From assembly GCA_025998955.1 (NCBI GenBank), contig AP024676.1, positions 3,534,001-3,598,000 of the forward strand: DNA of 64,000 bases, read 5' to 3'. Positions 1 to 8,829 of this stretch are shown here, piece by piece (the stretch's first letter is position 1; every line of letters starts with the position of its first letter). The DNA is from Candidatus Roseilinea sp. GTDB lineage: Bacteria > Chloroflexota > Anaerolineae > J036 > Brachytrichaceae. Position numbers and translations under genes: made by a program. The notes beneath the pieces were generated by a model. It did no database searches, was not told the origin of the DNA, and saw only the letters and a program-made list of their open reading frames with translations.

Positions 1-408
1 GACGAGCCCGAGCGCTACATCGCCGTGCCGGAAGCGCGGCTGGCCTTGGCGCTGACGGCTTCGGAATCCGCCGGCCAACCCGTGCGGCTGCGCGCATTCG
101 CCATGCCTTCGGGCAGCGTCATCACCGATACGGATGTTCAGCCAGCGCTGGTCATTGGCAATATCGAATTCCGTTTCAAGCCGGCGCAGGGCGCGGTGGT
201 TGACGTGCGCTACGCTCCCGGTGATATGCTGTGGTGGCCCGGCCTGGTGATGGCGCTGATCGGCGCAGCCGGCAGCCTGGTTTACCCGATGCAGCGCTTC
301 CTCATCCGCCGTCAGGGCGAATGGACCGAGTTCTACGCCACGGGGCGCAACAGCCGGCGCGAGGTCGCGCATCTGGTCGAATCTCATACCCAGGCAGGCC
401 CGTCATGA
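1..408 (+). CDS. C-terminal part of a ResB-like membrane protein (5' truncated)
   Basis: The reading frame is open from base 1, so the start lies outside the window; 135 residues are visible. A soluble, beta-rich stretch is followed by one hydrophobic helix (about MLWWPGLVMALIGAAGSLVY) and a short basic, polar tail. A 'YAPGDxLWWPGLxxxLxG' stretch before a final helix resembles the end of ResB/Ccs1 cytochrome c maturation proteins, but this rests on pattern only and no catalytic residue can be checked. The stop overlaps the next start (ATGA), so the two genes are translationally coupled. It could instead be an unrelated membrane-anchored protein. Confidence 0.4.
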   Translation, partial: DEPERYIAVPEARLALALTASESAGQPVRLRAFAMPSGSVITDTDVQPALVIGNIEFRFKPAQGAVVDVRYAPGDMLWWPGLVMALIGAAGSLVYPMQRFLIRRQGEWTEFYATGRNSRREVAHLVESHTQAGPS

Positions 409-977
409 ACTTGAAACAAGATCTCACCTTTGCGCGCGTGGCAGCGGAGCAGATGGACGATTACCTGCACGCCGAAGTGCTTTTCTACCCCGTCGGCAGC
501 GTTGATGGGATTCAAATGCCGCAGCTCACCATCGGCGCGTGGTTGGAGACCGAGTGGCGGTTGAACGCGCTGCGCGAGGCACATCCCGATGAAATCGGCG
601 ATGTCCTCGCGGCGGCTCAGGCGGAAGTGCGCAAGGTGCGCCATCGCATCCCCGACCTGTATCAGAACAAGGCGCGGCGCGAGTTCAAGAGCCGGCTGGA
701 TAGCTGGGAGATGTTCTTGCAAGATCGCCACGAGGCCACGGCGCAGCCCGAACCTTATAACGCGCCGCGTTCCGGCTACGCCGAACGGGTGCACACGCGC
801 TTCCGGCTCGAGCTGTTGAAGGACGACGTCGCGCAGTTGGGCGATCAGCTCTCGCGGTTGCGCATGCTGGACGGCCGGCTGCGCATGCGCTTCAAGCCCG
901 GCGCGTTCATCTGGGAACCCGAGCTGGCGCCGGCCGCGCCTGCCGACAAGTTCTGGTTCCTCTACGCCAAGCTGTAG
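405..977 (+). CDS. Hypothetical protein, 190 aa
   Basis: I do not recognise the family. I chose the ATG at 405 because it overlaps the upstream stop as ATGA; the open frame extends further upstream but lies inside the previous gene. The product is soluble, with no signal peptide or membrane helix. Its middle is charged and probably helical, with many Arg/Glu/Lys, and it ends in an aromatic stretch (FWFLYAKL). The tight coupling to the membrane protein upstream suggests a shared function. Confidence 0.6.
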   Translation: MNLKQDLTFARVAAEQMDDYLHAEVLFYPVGSVDGIQMPQLTIGAWLETEWRLNALREAHPDEIGDVLAAAQAEVRKVRHRIPDLYQNKARREFKSRLDSWEMFLQDRHEATAQPEPYNAPRSGYAERVHTRFRLELLKDDVAQLGDQLSRLRMLDGRLRMRFKPGAFIWEPELAPAAPADKFWFLYAKL

Positions 978-982
978 CACCC

Positions 983-1100
983 GGGGGCGTTCGCGTATAG
1001 GGGCAAAACGTCGCACGGTGGGGCGCGCTGCAGACTTGTGCCCCGAATGGGGCAGAGCGCGCCTTAATATGCATGTCTGCCCTCGTTGGCGAACGCCCCC
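983..1100. repeat. Long inverted repeat between convergent genes (dispersed palindromic element, copy 1)
   Basis: GGGGGCGTTCGC (983-994) is the exact reverse complement of GCGAACGCCCCC (1089-1100). Inside lie a nested pair GGCGCGCT/AGCGCGCC and a small TGCCCC-GAAT-GGGGCA hairpin. Related sequence (the GCGCGCTGC-GA-TTGTGCCCCGAA core) recurs near 32,020, and the AAACGTCG-CGGT start recurs near 27,250 and 31,960. It sits between two convergent genes and may act as a bidirectional terminator. Confidence 0.6.
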
Positions 1101-1106
1101 AGAGCA

Positions 1107-2435
1107 CTACGGCGCGATCACGACCTGGCCTTCCAGCACGCCGCCCAAGATCTCCACGCGGTCGTCGCCCTGCAGGCCGAGCTTGACGTCGGCGCGCCGT
1201 TCGCCCTCGGCATCCCGCACGACGACGAAGCGCCGCCCCTGGAAGTTGCGGATGGCCTGCGGCGGCAGCCACAGCGCCGAATCCTTGCGCGCGGTGATGA
1301 TCGTCACGCGCGCCAGGTCGCCTTCCCTCAAGTCGGCGTCGGCGTCCTCGACCGTCACCCGCACCGACCGGTCGGTGGCCGTCGTCGCGGCGCCGGTCTG
1401 TGGCAGGCGACGCACCACCCCGCGATACACTTTGCCCGGCACGCTGTTCAGCGTGACCGATACCGGCTGGCCGACGGCGATCTCTGCCAGGCGGCTCTGG
1501 TTGAGTTCCGCGGCTGCTTCCAACCCGCCCGGCTTCGAGATGATGATGACCGGATCAAACGCGCGCACGGTCCTGCCCACGGCCAGGTTGTGGCTGCTCA
1601 CCCGCCCGTCGAACGGCGCGACGATCTGCGCGCGGCTGAGCTGCGCCTCCAGCCGTTCGAGCGTCAGCCGGCTGACTTCCACGGCGCGTTCGAGGTTGGG
1701 GTCAATGGACGACTGCACACGCGACAGCGCCAGCTTCGCTCGCTCGACCTCTTTGGCCAAGATGCTGATGTCGAACTGATGCGCGGCCTGTTCTTGCAAC
1801 AGGCGCTCGTATTCGGCCCGGGCGCGGGCGAGGGCGATCTGCGCATCCAGCACCATGCGCTCGAAGCCGGGGATCATGTCGCGGTCGGCCTCGTTGTTGC
1901 GCGCCGAGTTGAGTCCGGCGTTGGCGTCGGCTAGGGCGCGTTCGGCGCGCGCGATCTCGGCCTTGGCCAGTTCGATGGACGGGCCGAAGTTCCGCGCGCG
2001 AGCCTGGGCGAGGCGCAACTGGGCGACGTCCAGGTCAATCTCGGCGGCCTGCAGCGTTTCGGTGAACGTCGCCAGCGTGCGCGATAGCACCAGTTGTGAG
2101 GTGAGGAATTCCACGCGCGCCTGCTCGATCTGGTTCTTCAGGTCGGAGGTATCCAGTTCGGCCAGCACCTGGCCTGCGGTCACCTCGTCGCCGATGCTGA
2201 CGTTGACGCGCGCCACCCGGCCTTCGACTTCGAAAGCGAGTGGCTGATCTTCTATCGCCTGGATGCGGGCGAGGAACTCGATCTTGCGCTCGACCGGGCC
2301 GCGTTGCACGGTATAGGTGGGCCGGCGCGGCGCAGCAGCGGTGGGGATGGCGGTCGGTGTGGCCGGCGGCTGCGGGTTGACCAGGCCGCACGCCGAAAGC
2401 AACAGCGCCACAGGCGCGAGAAGAATGCGTTTCAT
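1107..2435 (-). CDS. HlyD/MacA-type periplasmic adaptor lipoprotein
   Basis: 442 aa. The N-terminus is a lipoprotein signal with lipobox LLLSACG (Cys about 16), then a Pro/Thr/Ala linker. The order typical of membrane fusion proteins follows: a lipoyl-like half motif (AFEVEGRVARVNVSIGDEV, about 70-90), a long Ala/Glu/Arg-rich alpha-hairpin (about 105-265), the second lipoyl half (VAPFDGRVSSHNLAVGRTV) and C-terminal beta-barrel domains. It would link a membrane permease to extracellular substrate. It lies downstream of the FtsX permease on the same strand and is probably co-transcribed. No ABC ATPase gene is adjacent, so the substrate is unknown. Confidence 0.88.
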   Translation of the reverse strand: MKRILLAPVALLLSACGLVNPQPPATPTAIPTAAAPRRPTYTVQRGPVERKIEFLARIQAIEDQPLAFEVEGRVARVNVSIGDEVTAGQVLAELDTSDLKNQIEQARVEFLTSQLVLSRTLATFTETLQAAEIDLDVAQLRLAQARARNFGPSIELAKAEIARAERALADANAGLNSARNNEADRDMIPGFERMVLDAQIALARARAEYERLLQEQAAHQFDISILAKEVERAKLALSRVQSSIDPNLERAVEVSRLTLERLEAQLSRAQIVAPFDGRVSSHNLAVGRTVRAFDPVIIISKPGGLEAAAELNQSRLAEIAVGQPVSVTLNSVPGKVYRGVVRRLPQTGAATTATDRSVRVTVEDADADLREGDLARVTIITARKDSALWLPPQAIRNFQGRRFVVVRDAEGERRADVKLGLQGDDRVEILGGVLEGQVVIAP

Positions 2436-2476
2436 AGATGCTCAGATAGCTCGTGAATGCAACATCGTCAAAAGCC

Positions 2477-2602
2477 GACTCCCGACTCCTCACTCCTTAC
2501 TTCCCATTTCCCATTTCCCACTCCCCACTCCCGACCCCTGACCCCTGAACCCTGACCTCCGACTTCTCAATTCTCAATTCTCAATTCTCAATTCTCAATT
2601 TC
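2477..2602. repeat. Heptanucleotide repeat array, 18 units
   Basis: 126 bp divide exactly into 18 seven-base units: GACTCCC, GACTCCT, CACTCCT, TACTTCC, CATTTCC (x2), CACTCCC (x2), GACCCCT (x2), GAACCCT, GACCTCC, GACTTCT, CAATTCT (x4 or more) and a final CAATTTC. Unit sequence drifts but the period never breaks. The array abuts the stop codon of the FtsX permease gene at 2603. It is the largest uninterrupted member of a family seen throughout the window. Confidence 0.9.
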
Positions 2603-5512
2603 CTATACCGCGCCCAGCTTGATCGCCTCGAACGCCTTCAGGCGGCGCAGCGAGATCAGCATGATGCCGATGGCCACGGCCAGCGCGACGGCAAGCGAGG
2701 CGTAGATCAACATCAAGTCCTGCCAGGCGATGCGCACGATGAACGGCGGCACGCTCGTCGCCATCGCCCCGCCAATCTGCATGAACGGGATGAACAGCCG
2801 GCTGACGATCACGCCGAGCGCGCTGCCGGCCAGCGCGCCCAGCCCGATCAGCAAGATCTGTTCGAGCGCGACGAAGACCGCCATCTGCCCCGCCGACAGG
2901 CCGATCGTGCGCAACATGCCGAGTTGGATGCGCCGCCCGCGAAAGGTGATCACCGCCGAGAGCACGAACCCGACTACGGTGAGCAACGAGGCGGCGATGA
3001 AGCCGGCCGACAGCAGCCCGAACACCCCGCGGCGCTCCGGCTTCGCCTGAGCCGCGCGGATGACCTGCCGCGCGTCGGTGCCATTCAGCACCAAAAAACC
3101 CAGCGTGCCGGCGGCGTCCACGACCTGATCCAGCGTCGTCTCTGGTTCGACGGCCAGCAACACGTCGTAGGGCAAGGCAGTGCCGATGTGCTCGAACACG
3201 TAGTCCAGGTTGCCCACGAAGATCTCGCGGGGTTCGCGGCCCTCGTAGGGGAACAGGTCGAACACGCCGGCGATCGTGAAGGTGATCGGCCGGTTGCCGA
3301 AGCCGACCGCCTCGATCGTCAGCACCAGCGGCTCGCCGATGCGCAGGTTGTTGCGTCCCAGGAAGTCGCGCCCGACGAGCAGCGCGTCCGAATTGAGCGC
3401 CAGCCGGTTCATCAGCGCGCCCAGCGGTTGCGGCGCGAAGTCGTCGCGAAAATAGGCCGTGAGCTGGAAGTCCACGCGATCTACGCCGATGAACTCCGCG
3501 CGCTCCGGCGCGTCGCGCACGTTGGGCCGCGCGCCGAACGTCCCCACCCGCGCCGCCGACCGCACGCCGGGAATGCGCAGGTGCTCTTGCACGGGCACGA
3601 ACGTGTAGTACACCGGCTCTTCCTCCTCTTCCGGGCTCCCGGCAGCGCCGGGCGCCTGTCCGGCCTCGCCCGCCAGTGCGATGCCGAACGGCGACGTGCG
3701 CACGCTCAGGTCACCCGTCTCCACCAGGCGGATGTCGGCGCCGGTGCGGAAGTAGGTCGCGTCGTAGAGGTGGCGATCCAGCGTGAGCGCGATGGACGAG
3801 CTGAACACGGCCAGCCCCATGGTGAAGATGAGCAGCAACAGCGGGCCGATGTAGTTCGCTGGTGCGCGCGCCAGGCTGCGCAACGTCAGCAGGATCGCCG
3901 TGCCCACCGGCAACCGCGCTGCGAGGACGGACAGCCCGCGCATGGCCAACGGAAAGAAGCGCACCAGCACCAGCGCCGCCGCTGCCAGCATGAAGACCGG
4001 CGCTAGAAAGCGCACCGGGTCGGCGAATGGGTCGGCGGCGCGCCGTGGATCGTCGGCCAGCAAGATGCCGCCGGACTGGCGCAGTTGAAAGTATACGTAA
4101 CCCGCCGCGATCATCAGCAGCACGTCCAGGTAGGCGCGTTGCCAAAACGGCGGGCGCAGCGACCGCGCCTGCGACGAGCGATAGGACACGATGGTGCGCC
4201 GCGCCGCGCCCAGCGCCGGGATCAACGCCGCCAGAAATGCCACCATCGCCGCCCCGATTGCGAAGCGCGCCGCCTGGCTGTTGAGCCGGACCGGCAGCGC
4301 CGGCTCGCCCGAGAAGACTAGGAACGACGAGAGCTGCGTCATCAACGACGCCAGACCGTAGCCGGCGGCCAGCCCCACACCCAGCGCGACCAGGCCGACG
4401 ATCAACGCTTCGATCGTGTATAGCAGGGCGATGCCCAGCGCCGATGCGCCACGGCTGCGCAGCACGGCGATTTCGCCTTCCTGCTCGCGCACCACCATGC
4501 TCGCCACCATGACGACGAAATACAGCACCACGGCCAGCAGCGGCACGCTGAAGATCACCAGCAGCAACGTTAGTTCGTTGGTTGCCTGCACATAGCGTTG
4601 CAGCGAAGCGACCGGCGAGATGCGCACGGCTAGGCCGTTGCGCTGCGCGGTCAGCTCCGCGCCCAATCGGCCCAGCCGGCCCAGCAGCGGCATCACGCTA
4701 TCGGTGTCCAGGCCGCTGCCGTCGGCCAGGAAGTACCACAGGTTCAATTCGGCGTCGAACGGGATGGCCGGCGCAACCTGCTGCGCATAGATCGCCTCGG
4801 TGACGAGCAGGCTATCGCTCAGCGCGTCCGGGCGATAGAACCAGTAGGGGTCGTCGGGGTTCTCCTCGGCCCAGATGCCGCTGATGTGAATGCGTTGCTG
4901 GATCGGCGGCAGGCCGCGCCGGGGCGCGCCGTAGAGGATGTAGTCTTCGCCGGCCTGCACACCGATGCGGTTGGCCAGCTCGCTGTAGGCCAGCGCCTCG
5001 ATCACGCCGTCGTCGCGCGGGCGCGGCAACGCGCCGAACACCTGAATGCGCGGCTCGAAGTCGGACAGCGCCCCGATGCTCATCCACTCCAATTGCGTGT
5101 TGGCGCTGGCGTATTGCGTGGCCTTGTCGGCGGGGAAGAGGCGGAACTTGGGCGTGTGTAGATAGCGCACTGTTTGCGAGATCGGCAGGCCGATGGCGGC
5201 CGGCGCGCGGCTGCGCACCATCGCGTCGTCACGCAGATAGTCCTCGTACTCGATCGGGCCGTTGATCGAGCCATAGTAGGCGATCAAGAAAGCGAACGGC
5301 GGCCGGCGGCGGGCCTGGTCGTCGGACTCGACGCGGTCTTGCAGCACGCGCAATTGCACGGCGTTGCTGAACATCGGGATGGCCGAGGCGAGCATGACGG
5401 CCACTGCGATGCCGAGCGCCAGACACGCGGCCAGGCCGAACTGGTTGAAGAGGCGTTGCAGCGACAACCGCACCAAGCCGTAGATGCGCGTGAACGGCGC
5501 GAGGATGCCCAT
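2603..5512 (-). CDS. Large FtsX-like ABC transporter permease (two FtsX domains)
   Basis: 969 aa. There is a TM helix near residues 25-50, a large extracytoplasmic region, a first FtsX helix bundle (about 310-440: LLLVIFSVPLLAVVLYFVVM, then the EGEIAVLRSRGAS loop), further TMs (about 455-560), a second extracytoplasmic domain with an acidic EEEEE stretch (about 640), and a C-terminal FtsX domain (about 835-960) with the usual LGMLRTIGLS loop. This layout is that of MacB/LolC-type permeases. It pairs with the HlyD adaptor downstream, but no ATPase is fused or adjacent. A TAGAAT hexamer (complement of 5525-5530) lies 12 nt before the ATG, and no strong Shine-Dalgarno is visible. Confidence 0.9.
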   Translation of the reverse strand: MGILAPFTRIYGLVRLSLQRLFNQFGLAACLALGIAVAVMLASAIPMFSNAVQLRVLQDRVESDDQARRRPPFAFLIAYYGSINGPIEYEDYLRDDAMVRSRAPAAIGLPISQTVRYLHTPKFRLFPADKATQYASANTQLEWMSIGALSDFEPRIQVFGALPRPRDDGVIEALAYSELANRIGVQAGEDYILYGAPRRGLPPIQQRIHISGIWAEENPDDPYWFYRPDALSDSLLVTEAIYAQQVAPAIPFDAELNLWYFLADGSGLDTDSVMPLLGRLGRLGAELTAQRNGLAVRISPVASLQRYVQATNELTLLLVIFSVPLLAVVLYFVVMVASMVVREQEGEIAVLRSRGASALGIALLYTIEALIVGLVALGVGLAAGYGLASLMTQLSSFLVFSGEPALPVRLNSQAARFAIGAAMVAFLAALIPALGAARRTIVSYRSSQARSLRPPFWQRAYLDVLLMIAAGYVYFQLRQSGGILLADDPRRAADPFADPVRFLAPVFMLAAAALVLVRFFPLAMRGLSVLAARLPVGTAILLTLRSLARAPANYIGPLLLLIFTMGLAVFSSSIALTLDRHLYDATYFRTGADIRLVETGDLSVRTSPFGIALAGEAGQAPGAAGSPEEEEEPVYYTFVPVQEHLRIPGVRSAARVGTFGARPNVRDAPERAEFIGVDRVDFQLTAYFRDDFAPQPLGALMNRLALNSDALLVGRDFLGRNNLRIGEPLVLTIEAVGFGNRPITFTIAGVFDLFPYEGREPREIFVGNLDYVFEHIGTALPYDVLLAVEPETTLDQVVDAAGTLGFLVLNGTDARQVIRAAQAKPERRGVFGLLSAGFIAASLLTVVGFVLSAVITFRGRRIQLGMLRTIGLSAGQMAVFVALEQILLIGLGALAGSALGVIVSRLFIPFMQIGGAMATSVPPFIVRIAWQDLMLIYASLAVALAVAIGIMLISLRRLKAFEAIKLGAV

Positions 5513-5554
5513 TGGGTGGATGCAATTCTACAGGGGGTGAGCGGTGAGGAATTT

Positions 5555-5621
5555 GGAAGTGGGGAGTCGGGAGTGGGGAGTCGGAAGTAGCTTCACTCCC
5601 CAATCTCCAATCTCCACTCAC
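5555..5621. repeat. Inverted pair of heptanucleotide arrays
   Basis: The left arm (5555-5589) is five G-rich heptads (GGAAGTG, GGGAGTC, GGGAGTG, GGGAGTC, GGAAGTA). The right arm (5594-5621) is four C-rich heptads (CACTCCC, CAATCTC x2, CACTCAC). The arms are roughly reverse complements, so a hairpin with a tiny loop is possible. It lies between the divergent FtsX permease and pheS genes. Confidence 0.8.
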
Positions 5622-5646
5622 CACACCACCCACCCCATCCCCTCGC

Positions 5647-5652
5647 TATAAT
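5647..5652 (+). promoter_or_regulatory. Candidate -10 element of pheS (TATAAT)
   Basis: A perfect TATAAT ends 14 nt before the pheS ATG. No clear -35 hexamer is visible upstream, where the DNA is CA-rich. Transcription would start about 8 nt before the ATG, leaving no room for a Shine-Dalgarno. Confidence 0.5.
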
Positions 5653-5666
5653 CCCCGCCACGCACC

Positions 5667-6710
5667 ATGGACGCATCACTCGACGCACTCGAACGCGAGG
5701 CGCTGGCGGCGCTGGCGCAGGCGAACACCGGCGAAGCGCTGCAAGCTTGGCACGGCAAATACTTCGGCACCAAGCGCGCCAAGGGCGAACTGGAACGCGC
5801 GATGGCGGCCATCGGCACGCTCGGCCCGAATGAGCGCCCGGCCTTCGGCAAGCGCGCCAACGAGGTGAAGCAAGCGCTCACCGCCGCGTTCGAGGCCAAG
5901 CAGGCCGCAGTCAAAGAAGCCGAACTGGAAGCGGCGATGAAATCCGGCGCGCTCGACGTGACGCTGCCCGGCGCGCCGATCCCGCGCGGCCGGCTGCACC
6001 CCAGCACCCTGACCCTGCGGCGCATCGTCAAGATCTTCGCCCATATGGGCTTCGAGGTCTACCGCTCGCCGGAGGTGGAGACCGACGAGATGAACTTCGC
6101 GCTGCTCAACATGCCGCCGGAGCACCCCGCCCGCGACATGTGGGACACTTTCTACACCACGCAGCCCGGCGTGCTCCTGCGCACGCACACCTCGCCCGGC
6201 CAGATCCGCGTGATGCGCGAGCGCGGCGCGAACGGCACCAAGCCGATCCGCGTCATCCTGCCCGGCATGGTCTATCGCTACGAGCAGGTCACCGCGCGCA
6301 GCGAGATGCAGTTCAACCAGGTGGAGGGATTGGCCATCGGCCGCAAGATCACCTTTGCCGATCTGAAGGGCGTGATGGCTGAGTTCGCCCGCCACATGTT
6401 CGGCGGCGACGCGCGCATTCGCTTCCGCTGCTCGTACTTCCCGTTCACCGAGCCGAGCGTGGAGGTGGATGTGTATTGGGGCCTGGCCACCGAGCGCGAC
6501 CGGATGATCACCAAAGGTACCGGCTGGCTGGAGATCGCCGGCGCCGGCATGGTCCACCCCACCGTGCTGCGCAACGGCGGCTACGACCCGGCGGCATGGT
6601 CCGGCTTCGCCTTCGGCATGGGGCCGGAGCGCCAGGCCATGCGCCTGCTCGGCATCAGCGACATCCGCTACTTCTGGCAGAACGACCTGCGCTTCCTCGA
6701 GCAGTTTTGA
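5667..6710 (+). CDS. pheS: Phenylalanine-tRNA ligase alpha subunit
   Basis: 347 aa, a normal length. An N-terminal coiled coil (about 1-90) is followed by the class II synthetase core. Visible motifs are HPARDMWDTFY (about 153-163), LLRTHTSPGQIR (about 170-181), the Phe pocket region with PFTEPSVEVDVYW, and C-terminal motif 3, GFAFGMGPERQAMRLLGI, with the terminal DLRFLEQF. It charges tRNA-Phe as an alpha2beta2 enzyme with PheT. pheT is not adjacent; the next gene downstream is a secreted protein, so the beta subunit must be encoded elsewhere, which departs from the usual pheST operon. Confidence 0.97.
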   Translation: MDASLDALEREALAALAQANTGEALQAWHGKYFGTKRAKGELERAMAAIGTLGPNERPAFGKRANEVKQALTAAFEAKQAAVKEAELEAAMKSGALDVTLPGAPIPRGRLHPSTLTLRRIVKIFAHMGFEVYRSPEVETDEMNFALLNMPPEHPARDMWDTFYTTQPGVLLRTHTSPGQIRVMRERGANGTKPIRVILPGMVYRYEQVTARSEMQFNQVEGLAIGRKITFADLKGVMAEFARHMFGGDARIRFRCSYFPFTEPSVEVDVYWGLATERDRMITKGTGWLEIAGAGMVHPTVLRNGGYDPAAWSGFAFGMGPERQAMRLLGISDIRYFWQNDLRFLEQF

Positions 6711-6884
6711 GAAGTAACCGCGGAGAAACGGCGGCGCGGAGGCTTGTTTCGAACGCTCTGGCTGCATTGCATTAGCTTCATAGGGCGTAGCAGACTGAGC
6801 GCGCAGCCGGACGGTGGGCGTCGGCAATCCCCGCGCGAACGGGCTAAAATCGGGCGTGGTACGAGGGGGACGACGGATGGGCCT

Positions 6885-8828
6885 ATGAAGCGCTCGACTC
6901 GACTGCGCTACGCCGCTGCTGCAACGCTCGGCGCGACGATCATGCTCGCAGTTTTCATGCTGACGACGTGGTGGGCATCGCCGCGCAGTGCGTTGGCCGG
7001 GCGCGCGCCGGAGCGGCCGTTGCAGCAACCCTTCTTCCCCGACGTGTTCGAGCCGAACGATACGGCGGCGACGGCCAAGGGCCTCACCCCAAGCCCGATG
7101 CTCGGCCTGACCTTCGTGACGACACCAGCGCTTTCACCCGATGACATTGACTGGTATATCGTCACGCTCGATCCCAACCGGAGCATTGACCTCACAGCAA
7201 CGATCGAAGGTGCAGGTGCATTGATCGTGGAAGGGTTCGACGTTAGTGGCACGACGGCGGTCGGGACGCAGGTCGGCAGCGGCTCAACATCGCGCTTGAC
7301 CATCGTCAACAACACTGGCTCGTTCCAGCAGTACCGCGCGCGAGTGAAGAATATCCTGACGCCGCCGGCGCCTGCGCGCTACCGCATTGACTACGTGGTG
7401 AACATCATCGGCGCACTCACCCCGACGCCGATCGGCGCTGCGCCCGACGCCTACGAGCCGAACGACTCTCCGGCGGAAGTGCGCCAATTCAACAAGAGCT
7501 TCATCAACGTCGGCCAGCAACTCACCAACCTGAACTTCTACACCACGACGCTCGGATCGGGCGGCGGGCCGCCCATCTTTCAGGAAGGCGACGTGGACTG
7601 GTACTTCTTCTACGGCCGCGCCGGCGCGACCTATCGGGTCACCACGGTCGTGCAGCCCGGCGTGGACACCGAGATGTTCATCTACCGGCCCGACCAGTTG
7701 CCGCCCGACAACAACTTCACCACCGTCGGCCTGATCGCCGCCAACGACGACTACCAACCGCTGGATCGAGGTTCGCAGGTGATCTTCACCGGCCTGTTCG
7801 ATGGCATCTACTGGATCAAGCTGTGGAACAAAGACCAATCGCCGCGCGTGGCCGGCCAGACGTACAACCTGGTGGTGGTGGAGATCGCGCCCGGCACGCC
7901 GACGCCGACCCTGCCGCCCACGCCGTTCCCGGCAGGCGCCGACCGGTTCGAATACAACGGCGACTTCGACAGCGCCACGCTCATCGCGCCCGGCATCAAA
8001 TACGACAACTTGAACTTCGTGCCGTTCCAGCCGCCCTCGCCCAACACGGTGGACAACGACTTCTTCCGGCTGCCGGTGAAGCAGGGGGTGTATTACACCT
8101 GCGAGACGCTCGACCTGGCCGGCGGCACGGACACCAACATCATCGTCTATAACCAGGATCGCGTCGGCATCGGCGGCAACGACGACATCTCGCCGGAGAA
8201 CAAAGCGATCGGCCGGTTCGAGAGCCGCTTCACCTGGCTGTCCGGCTACACCGGCTACGCCTACATCCTGGTGGGCGACGTGAATCCGCCGCGCGCGAAC
8301 GAGGGCCAAATCCGCAGCTACTCGCTCATCTGCAACATCGGCATCCCAGCCACGCCGACGCCCACGCCGAACCCCTTCCCGCCCACGGCGACGCCGCCGC
8401 CACCTCCGCCCACGCCGCCCCCGCCGGAGAACACGCCGACGCCCTTCCCCACGCCACGCCCGGCGCAGAACCTGATCGTGCGGCCGGTGGAACCCGGCGT
8501 GCTGCAGCCGACCGTCGCGCCCACGCCGACGCCGCGCACGCTGCTGATTGACGTGCAGGTGTTCAACGACTTCAACCGCAACGGCCTGCTCGATCCGGGC
8601 GAAGGCATCGCCGGTGCGCCGGTGCGCCTGTCCGACGAGTCAAGCGGCGCGCCGCTGGGTCAGGCGTTCACCGACCCCGATGGCCGGGTGCGCTTCTCCG
8701 TGGTGAACGACGGCCCGGTGCGCGTCAGCGTGCCGCTGTTCAGCTTCTCCACCGTCGTGGACGAATCCCCCGCCACCATTCGCATCGGCGTCGAACCGAT
8801 GATCACGCCTCCCGAGCGTATTCCATGA
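6885..8828 (+). CDS. Secreted protein with pre-peptidase-type domains and a Pro/Thr-rich linker
   Basis: 647 aa from the ATG at 6885, chosen because it gives a clean signal peptide (MKRSTRLRYAAAATLGATIM...). Three repeats follow, each opening with an EPND-like motif and a later DxDW/F: DVFEPNDTAATAKG...DDIDWY, DAYEPNDSPAEVR...GDVDWYFF and DRFEYNGDFDSATL...VDNDFFRL. This is the bacterial pre-peptidase C-terminal-like beta-sandwich. A Pro/Thr linker (about 490-560) leads to a C-terminal SdrD/Cna-B-like domain starting VFNDFNRNGLLDPGEG. There is no catalytic domain, so it is probably a surface or matrix protein. The next gene starts 1 bp after the stop. Confidence 0.8.
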   Translation: MKRSTRLRYAAAATLGATIMLAVFMLTTWWASPRSALAGRAPERPLQQPFFPDVFEPNDTAATAKGLTPSPMLGLTFVTTPALSPDDIDWYIVTLDPNRSIDLTATIEGAGALIVEGFDVSGTTAVGTQVGSGSTSRLTIVNNTGSFQQYRARVKNILTPPAPARYRIDYVVNIIGALTPTPIGAAPDAYEPNDSPAEVRQFNKSFINVGQQLTNLNFYTTTLGSGGGPPIFQEGDVDWYFFYGRAGATYRVTTVVQPGVDTEMFIYRPDQLPPDNNFTTVGLIAANDDYQPLDRGSQVIFTGLFDGIYWIKLWNKDQSPRVAGQTYNLVVVEIAPGTPTPTLPPTPFPAGADRFEYNGDFDSATLIAPGIKYDNLNFVPFQPPSPNTVDNDFFRLPVKQGVYYTCETLDLAGGTDTNIIVYNQDRVGIGGNDDISPENKAIGRFESRFTWLSGYTGYAYILVGDVNPPRANEGQIRSYSLICNIGIPATPTPTPNPFPPTATPPPPPPTPPPPENTPTPFPTPRPAQNLIVRPVEPGVLQPTVAPTPTPRTLLIDVQVFNDFNRNGLLDPGEGIAGAPVRLSDESSGAPLGQAFTDPDGRVRFSVVNDGPVRVSVPLFSFSTVVDESPATIRIGVEPMITPPERIP

Positions 8829-8829
8829 C

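Noticed and set aside
5676-7028. 450-codon open frame opposite pheS
   Set aside because: Same cause: third-position GC bias on the coding strand removes stop codons from the antisense frame.
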